Translations under genes and position numbers: made by a program
Part shown: one piece after another, positions 46,205 to 51,002 of the stretch
Layout: each line of letters opens with the position of its first letter
Numbering within the stretch: the stretch's first letter is position 1
Notes under the pieces: model-generated
The model's input: the letters and a program-made list of their open reading frames with translations, nothing else
Told to the model about the DNA's origin: nothing
Databases searched by the model: none
Assembly (NCBI RefSeq): GCF_013004695.1
Contig: NZ_JABEMG010000018.1
Coordinates: forward strand, 1-51,002
DNA: 51,002 bases
DNA from: Promicromonospora citrea
GTDB taxonomy: Bacteria > Actinomycetota > Actinomycetes > Actinomycetales > Cellulomonadaceae
Direction: 5' to 3'

Positions 46205-46681
46205 TCAGCGCTCTCCTGCGAGCCACGAGATCACTGCCGCCTCTTCCTCCTCCGACACGGCATCCGAACCACACAGCCGTCTGAGGTGCTTGAAGAACTC
46301 GGCGCCAGCACGAGCGACCGTCTCATAAACCTCGGCCTCGGGCGCGATCGCGGTCCGGTGGATCGAACGGTCTGCCGTCGTCACCGTGAGCATGACGTTC
46401 TCGCCCCACTGCGCCTTCTCGGCCTTGAACGTGATCGGCTGGTCTGGGAAGTGTCGCGTCCCGGAACCTGACTCCCGGCACTCACGGACCGCTTGGACGA
46501 CGAACGGCCACAGCCAGTTGACGTCGTCCCAGAGCTCGGTTCCCAGCAACTCGACGCCGTCGACCGTCAGGCTGATCGCGCCCGGGAGGTACTCGCACTC
46601 CCCGTCATGCCGTCCCGCCTCGCTCACGGGACGGAATTCCCCGTCGATGCGGACGAACGATGCTATCTGGATCCTGGTCAT
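46205..46681 (-). CDS. Candidate immunity protein of a polymorphic toxin
   Basis: 158 residues, acidic, no signal or membrane segment (FVRIDGEFRPVSEAG, ELWDDVNWLWPFVVQAVREC, GENVMLTVTTADRSIHR). I do not recognise a named family. The ATG at 46681 overlaps the stop of an upstream toxin-like C-terminal fragment (ATGA), the usual coupling of toxin and immunity genes, which is the main reason for the call. An in-frame start further upstream (46849) lies in that fragment's other frame and is unlikely. Confidence 0.5.
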   Translation of the reverse strand: MTRIQIASFVRIDGEFRPVSEAGRHDGECEYLPGAISLTVDGVELLGTELWDDVNWLWPFVVQAVRECRESGSGTRHFPDQPITFKAEKAQWGENVMLTVTTADRSIHRTAIAPEAEVYETVARAGAEFFKHLRRLCGSDAVSEEEEAAVISWLAGER

Positions 46682-46812
46682 GGCAGCGTCCCAGGATAGA
46701 ACTGGCCGATCCGCCCACGACTGACTCCGAGGACATAGTCGATGCCGTTGACCGTCCCCTGACCCTGGCCTCGATCCTTCGCGGATGAGGTGATCCAAGG
46801 AATGGGAAAGGT
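46678..46812 (-). pseudogene. C-terminal remnant of a toxin, cut by the IS element
   Basis: An open frame of 45 codons ending DYVLGVSRGRIGQFYPGTLP, with no start codon of its own, runs from the left end of the IS1380-type element to the candidate immunity gene. Short C-terminal fragments directly coupled to a small downstream gene are typical of displaced polymorphic-toxin tips. Toxin activity cannot be assigned from 45 residues. Confidence 0.5.
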
Positions 46813-46813
46813 G

Positions 46814-48485
46814 CCCTGACCTGTAAGGATGTTGTTGTCGAGACAGCATCCAGCACGCAGGATCGGAGCACCTTTCTGGTGGTTGAGGGTATCGGTTGGG
46901 ACAACCGTTTGGAAGTGACCGCTGACGGTCGAGGTCTGGTCAAGGACGCCGGGATCGTGCTGCTGCGCAAGACCGCTGACGTCGTCGGGCTGACCGGGCA
47001 CATCGCCGCCGCGTTCGGCCCGGGACGCCCGGAGCGGATCTGTCGCGGGACCGTGCTCGTCTCGGCCGCTGCTGCGATCGCGGCCGGGGCGCGGAACCTG
47101 TCCCAGATCGAGCGGATGCTCGCCGGGCACGCGGGAACGTTCGGGGTCTGCGGGTCGGACTCGACCCTGTGGCGCACCCTGGACTCGGTCGACGAGCGGC
47201 GTCTGCGGCGGCTGCGGGTCGCGCACCGCCGCGCCCGGAAGAAGGCGTGGCAGCTCCTGGAGCAGCGGCCGGGCGGGTTCCCGTGGCTCACGATCGGCGG
47301 CAAGACGCTCCAGGGGTGGATCATCGCGGACCTGGACGCGACGCTCGTGGAGTGCCACTCGGACAAGGAGAACACGGCCGGGACCTACAAAGGCGGCTTC
47401 GGAGTACATCCGCTCGGTGCTTGGGTCGCGAACACCGGCGAGACGTGCACGATCCTGCCCCGGCCCGGGAACGCCGGGTCGAACACCGCCGCCGACCACC
47501 ACACCGTACTTGACGAGGTCCTGGATCAGATCCCCGACCACGGCCGCCACTCCAAGATCCTGATCCGGATCGACGGCGCCGGAGCGACACACGAGACGAT
47601 CGACCGGATCCTGGCGGCGAACCACAAGCGGCGGCGGGTCGCGTCCACCATCGGATGGGCCATCACCGACGTCGAAGAAGCAGCGATCAAGGCGCTGCCC
47701 GAGCAGGCATGGACCGCCTACCTGCGTCAGGACGGGACGCCCGCGACCGTCACGACCAACGACGGTGAACAGGTCGACTACGGGCACGTCGCCGAGATCA
47801 CCGGCCTGCCCCGCCGGGCCGGCTGGCCCGACACCATGCGGCTGATCGCCCGCCGCGTCCCGATCACCGACCGCGACCGAGCCGCGGGCAAGCTCACGAC
47901 CCTGGAGAAGCGCACCGGCTGGAACTACGCGGTGACCGCGACGAACATCGTGCGGATGCGCGGCACCCCCGGCACCCACCAGCCCCAGTGGCTCGACGTG
48001 CTCCACCGTCACCACGCGACCGTCGAGGACCGCGTCCGCGTCGCGAAGCAGGTCGGGATCGGGCACCTGCCGTCGGCATCGTGGCAGGTCAATGTCGCCT
48101 GGACCCTCCTGGCGGGCATCGCCGCCGACCTCGAGGCCTGGACCCGCCTGCTCGGCTTCCACGACCACGACCTGCTCGCCAAAGCCGAACCGACAACGAT
48201 GCGCGAGCTCGTCTACCGGCTCCCCGCCCGCCTGGCGCGTCACGCCCGCAAGCGCTGGCTCCGCTTCGACCGCGACCACCCACACACCGACGCGATCGCG
48301 ACCGCCTGGCAGCGCCTGGCCGCGACCGCGAACCTGACGACCTGACCCGGACGACGACGTCCCACCGAGCACGCCGAAGGAGCGGCGCCAGCACGACCCC
48401 CGGCCGGAACCGGCGCACGCAGCGACACGCGCCCACGAACCGCGCCCAAACACGGTCAAGCACCAGATCAGGCGAAACGGTCAGG
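46814..48485 (+). mobile_element. IS1380-family insertion sequence
   Basis: About 1.67 kb. Its ends are marked by CCCTGACC at 46814-46821 and inverted GGTCAGG at 48479-48485, a short 7-bp terminal match; exact ends are uncertain. It carries one transposase gene. The four bases just outside the ends (GGTG and CCGG, or neighbouring registers) do not match, so no target-site duplication is visible, which suggests rearrangement after insertion. 48346-48478 is non-coding. Confidence 0.7.
46879..48345 (+). CDS. IS1380-family transposase
   Basis: 488 residues, DDE type. Conserved family blocks: DLDATLVECHSDKENTAGTYKGGFGVHPL (first Asp), LPRPGNAGSNTAADHHTVLD, RIDGAGATHE (second Asp) and HATVEDRVRVAKQVGIGHLPS (Glu), then a helical C-terminus. 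Full length and without interruption, so it may be active. Start GTG at 46879 after GGAGCACC; another start slightly upstream is possible. Codon use is GC-rich like the chromosome, so the element comes from a similar host. Confidence 0.9.
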   Translation: MVEGIGWDNRLEVTADGRGLVKDAGIVLLRKTADVVGLTGHIAAAFGPGRPERICRGTVLVSAAAAIAAGARNLSQIERMLAGHAGTFGVCGSDSTLWRTLDSVDERRLRRLRVAHRRARKKAWQLLEQRPGGFPWLTIGGKTLQGWIIADLDATLVECHSDKENTAGTYKGGFGVHPLGAWVANTGETCTILPRPGNAGSNTAADHHTVLDEVLDQIPDHGRHSKILIRIDGAGATHETIDRILAANHKRRRVASTIGWAITDVEEAAIKALPEQAWTAYLRQDGTPATVTTNDGEQVDYGHVAEITGLPRRAGWPDTMRLIARRVPITDRDRAAGKLTTLEKRTGWNYAVTATNIVRMRGTPGTHQPQWLDVLHRHHATVEDRVRVAKQVGIGHLPSASWQVNVAWTLLAGIAADLEAWTRLLGFHDHDLLAKAEPTTMRELVYRLPARLARHARKRWLRFDRDHPHTDAIATAWQRLAATANLTT

Positions 48486-49556
48486 CCGGGCTACGCACCA
48501 TGCGAAGAGTCGAGGCCAGAGACCAAGAAGGCGCTGGACAATGCGTCGTGGTTCACGCCGTTTGCTGACGCCGCCCAGCTTGTTCTCTACCTTGCCTGCC
48601 TCCAAGAGGAGTGCGGTGCTTACGACGATATGGACAACGTCGACGCCGGACTCATCGTTGTCGGGTTCGCGCCAGCAGGTGACATCTTCCGGCGCAGCGA
48701 CGACGTCGTCGATGGCGCGAGTGCCGTAAACGCAGGCGCCAAGGCGGCGGACGGTTGCAACAGTTTCGCGCCGGGAACGCTGGTCCTCCTTGCAGACGGC
48801 ACCCGGAAGGCTATCGAGGACGTCGAAGTAGGCGACGAAGTCCTGGCGGCGGACGAGGAAACCGGCGAGCCAACCGAAGGACGTCCAGTTACCGCGCTGA
48901 TCCGCGGTGAGGGTGACAAGTTGCTCGTCGCACTCACCGTGACCGACGCCGACGGCGACACCCAGCAGATCGTCGCTACGGACGCCCATCCGTTCTGGGA
49001 TCCGAAACTCGGTGAATGGACCGATGCAATCGATCTGACTGCCGGGGGCTGGCTGCTAGCGCGGTCAGGTGATTGGGTGCAGGTCTCAGCCACTGATGTC
49101 CAGTTCGGGCGCGCTGTGGTTCATAATCTGACCGTCGCGGTTGATCACACGTACTATGTGCTGGCGGGGGAGACCCCGATTCTGGTGCACAACTCAAATT
49201 GCCCGCTTACTGGCGGCTTCAAGGTGGGCATGAGTCCCGACGAGATCACAGATCTCAATCGTGGTTTCGGTGGTGAGACGCTACTTAGTGGCACGCCGGC
49301 AAACACGATGGCTAACGCTAGCCGTTACAACAGCTTCTGGGACAAGTCGGCTGTCGTGATTCGGGATATTGCTGGCGGTCATATGTTCAATAATGGAAAC
49401 AAGCGCACAGCTCAGGCTGTCGTCGAGCAACTGATGGAGCGAAAAAAGATCACGAGCGGCCCCTCGTCTGCAGATCTTCGAAGCGTCATCGATAGGGTCG
49501 GAAAAGGGCAGTTGCGAGAGGTGAGTGACATTTCTGCTGCGTTGAGAGGGTTCTGA
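48486..49556 (+). pseudogene. 5'-truncated polymorphic toxin: HINT pretoxin domain plus Fic/Doc-like toxin
   Basis: The frame is open from the IS right end, with no start codon near it; the N-terminal delivery part is missing. Residues from ~48519 form a helical pre-toxin stretch (NASWFTPFADAAQLVLYLACLQ). A HINT autoprotease follows (48756-49193): Cys-1 in GCNSFAPGTLVLLADG, TDAHPFW, VDHTYYVLAGETPILVHN ending in the His-Asn cleavage pair. The last 120 residues hold a Fic/Doc motif HMFNNGNKRTAQAV (HxFx[D/N]GNKRT), as in Doc-type kinases that target EF-Tu. The tip is intact. GC falls towards the 3' end. Confidence 0.8.
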
Positions 49557-49570
49557 TGGAAGGGCGGCGA

Positions 49571-49819
49571 ATGAGTATTGAAGCGCTCATGGAAGAACTG
49601 GGCCGATCTGGCGTCACCGTGATTCTCAAGGTGGATGATGAGAGGATGGCGGAGGGTGGTGAGGCTTGGACTGTTGTGCTTTCCGGGCCGGGCTTGGGTG
49701 TTGAAGGATTCATTCGCGCTGAGTCCACTAGCTTGAGCGACTGTCTCGAGCAGGTGTTTGTTCACCTGCGTTCCAGGCCTGGAGATTGGGGATGGCTGGT
49801 AGACTTTGCGGGACTTTGA
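49571..49819 (+). CDS. Candidate immunity protein of the Fic/Doc-like toxin
   Basis: 82 residues (MSIEALMEELGRSG...), soluble, with a Trp-rich end (RPGDWGWLVDFAGL). Position 15 nt after the toxin stop and the same strand suggest an immunity gene. ATG at 49571 has GGAAGGG upstream; an ATG at 49556 overlapping the toxin stop is also possible. No Phd-like DNA-binding domain and no (S/T)xxxE(G/N) Fic-inhibitory helix is evident, so the mode of inhibition is unknown. Confidence 0.55.
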   Translation: MSIEALMEELGRSGVTVILKVDDERMAEGGEAWTVVLSGPGLGVEGFIRAESTSLSDCLEQVFVHLRSRPGDWGWLVDFAGL

Positions 49820-49976
49820 TGCGAACGTCATCAGGCAGGCGTTCGGCTTGATTCGGGAAGTAAATGCTCTGGTGCAGAGTTTTAACATCGCCAGTCATGC
49901 GAATGCGCACTTTGCGCATTTAATGGCCATTAGGGTTCCGGTGCAGGTGTTAAAAATTCCAGCCGGCTGCGGGTAG
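49806..49976 (+). other. Possible 56-residue ORF or gene remnant
   Basis: A frame with TTG start overlapping the end of the preceding gene reads DANVIRQAFGLIREVN, then ALVQSFNIASHANAHF, then a hydrophobic VPVQVLKIPAGCG end. The amphipathic pattern looks protein-like and the DNA is less GC-rich than the genome. No family recognised. The rest of 49977-50106 holds only a poly-T run (50029-50035) and a weak CTTGGC/GCCAAG dyad that could end the minus-strand gene at 50107. Confidence 0.3.
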
Positions 49977-50106
49977 GGCGTGCCACCAGGCTCCCCGAAT
50001 GACGGCTAGGGCCTTTCTTGGCGCTCACTTTTTTTCGCTCGAGCCAAGTTTGCTTCCACCAACCTCGATTCGTCACCCGGCTGACGAATCGAGGCCAACC
50101 CTGTCG

Positions 50107-50610
50107 TCAGCGCACCGAAAACGCCAATACCTCGCACTCCGAATTCCATTGCGGGATGGCCGAGCTCATCCATGACCATCCCGGCTCTGTCATGTCCGGC
50201 GGGACGTCTGGCATTCCGGGAACATCGCATACATAACCCTCGAGGCGGCTCCCTGAGAGGGATAATGCGCCCGAGGGAAAGGTCTCCAAGAGAGCCGATT
50301 TCCTACCGCCCACGTCACTTATAGCGCTTGAGACCACCGGTAGGACTGTTGGCAAGGTGCCCGTTCCGGATGCGCCTTCGATGGCTGCGGTGACGCGCCC
50401 ACGTGCCACCAGCAGACCCGCACCTCCGGTATCGATCTGCATGGCACTTCGAAGATCAAGCAGCACGGCCGCGACGTCGGCGCCGGGGACGCTGAGCAGG
50501 CTGACGACTTGCGCCTCCAGCCAGATGTCATCGATAGCGAGTAATGCCTCGTCAGGATCGGCGGCATTCCAGTTCCCATTGCCTCCGAGCACTAGGTCTA
50601 GGAGTCTCAT
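50107..50610 (-). CDS. Hypothetical protein, candidate immunity gene
   Basis: 167 residues, soluble, acidic, with a run of hydrophobic helices (DIWLEAQVVSLLSVPGADVAAVLLDLRSAM) and a Pro/Trp-rich C-terminus. No family recognised. ATG at 50610 overlaps by 4 nt the stop of a fragment whose end looks like a polymorphic-toxin C-terminus, so the toxin-immunity layout seen at 46205-46812 appears again here, on the same strand. Confidence 0.5.
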   Translation of the reverse strand: MRLLDLVLGGNGNWNAADPDEALLAIDDIWLEAQVVSLLSVPGADVAAVLLDLRSAMQIDTGGAGLLVARGRVTAAIEGASGTGTLPTVLPVVSSAISDVGGRKSALLETFPSGALSLSGSRLEGYVCDVPGMPDVPPDMTEPGWSWMSSAIPQWNSECEVLAFSVR

Positions 50611-50909
50611 GGAAGCGCGATGTACGGGTCTGCCTTGGCCAGCGTTTGACCGGTGAGCGGATTGACAGACTGTCCGGCCTTGCTCATAGTGTGGGCCTTG
50701 GGTGGTGGTTGTGGGGTGGTCTGCTGCGAGAGCCCCAGGACGAGTGACCGCAACTCATTGACGACGCCTACGGAGGTCACCCCTAACATCCCGCTTGACG
50801 ATCAAGTGTCAGCGGTGCCCAAGTCCGACAGCCCTTCCACTACCCATTTTACCAGGATCCGAGAAGCTACTGGCATCAGAGCGTTATTCAGCGGCTCAGG
50901 GGTAGCCAT
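50607..50909 (-). pseudogene. Degraded toxin C-terminus with an in-frame stop
   Basis: The frame ends KAGQSVNPLTGQTLAKADPY then IALP, the PLTG-TL-DP pattern common at the ends of RHS-type and related secreted proteins. Read upstream, it continues in frame to an ATG at 50909 but is cut by TGA at 50802-50804, so at least one nonsense change has occurred or two fragments are joined. The open frame beyond 50909 may run past the window edge. 50910-51002 holds nothing else I can identify. Confidence 0.45.
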
Positions 50910-51002
50910 GAGTGTGTGAGGTCCTGACCTGCTTCGTCGCTGGTCGGGGTCAAGATCGGGCAGATAGCGCAACGGTCCTTGCGTCCGGTTTGATCGTGGT
51001 TG

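Noticed and set aside
48092-48337. Separate gene overlapping the transposase end
   Set aside because: Serine/proline/arginine-rich shadow of the transposase frame with no ribosome site or motif.
50653-50919. 88-codon plus-strand frame near the window end
   Set aside because: It is antisense to the toxin-tail frame, has a Gly/Cys-rich start without a ribosome site, and shows no protein-like pattern.

Overview
The window is a very GC-rich (roughly 73-75% by eye) bacterial chromosome segment with dense, often overlapping genes (ATGA and GTGA junctions), many GTG starts, a phenylacetate (paa) operon, a dinB-DUF3040-mraZ-rsmH-ftsL-ftsI neighbourhood and a SAV_6107-type HEPN protein. Together these point to an actinobacterium, most likely a Micrococcales member of the Cellulomonas/Cellulosimicrobium/Isoptericola kind. 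That placement is inference; there is no rRNA gene in the window.

Layout. (1) 1-9893: the 3' end of a 2-oxoacid dehydrogenase E2 gene, then a phenylacetyl-CoA catabolic island: a TetR regulator (PaaR-like) and paaZ on the minus strand, diverging from paaABCDE-paaF-paaH-paaG on the plus strand, with a PaaR-type operator candidate in the divergent promoter. (2) 10012-13720: a CE7-type acetyl esterase and a cytochrome P450 in one minus operon, diverging from a sulfotransferase. (3) 13812-17425: an E. coli-type SerA and a HelD/HelR-like RNA polymerase-associated ATPase. (4) 17558-22631: a signalling block (receiver-PP2C phosphatase, phytochrome-like histidine kinase, Rcp1-like receiver), a PAC2 protein and a cold-shock protein. 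(5) 22862-26165: a spermidine-synthase-like methyltransferase, then an SOS unit (HEPN protein and DinB behind a LexA-box promoter) and a DUF3040 membrane protein. (6) 26303-31006: the MoxR-DUF58-transglutaminase operon on the minus strand. (7) 31408-35655: the start of the division/cell-wall cluster, mraZ-rsmH-ftsL-ftsI, which stops abruptly after ftsI. (8) 35657-44707: a TetR regulator diverging from a GH3 beta-glucosidase and a complete peptide/oligosaccharide-type ABC transporter. (9) 44851-46013: a small DUF6640-like gene diverging from a TetR regulator, flanked on both sides by near-identical palindromic elements. (10) 46205-51002: a lower-GC, degraded polymorphic-toxin island with two toxin tails and candidate immunity genes on the minus strand, an IS1380-family element, and a 5'-truncated HINT-Fic/Doc toxin with a candidate immunity gene on the plus strand.

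A recurring non-coding theme is that most convergent gene ends are separated by long inverted repeats without T-tracts, several built from one short word repeated in direct and then inverted orientation (9909-9970, 13734-13795, 22706-22855, 26208-26273, 44737-44829, 46041-46108). The most interesting signals are this repeat family, the SOS-controlled HEPN-DinB unit, the broken toxin island, and the interruption of the cell-division cluster by a sugar-uptake locus.
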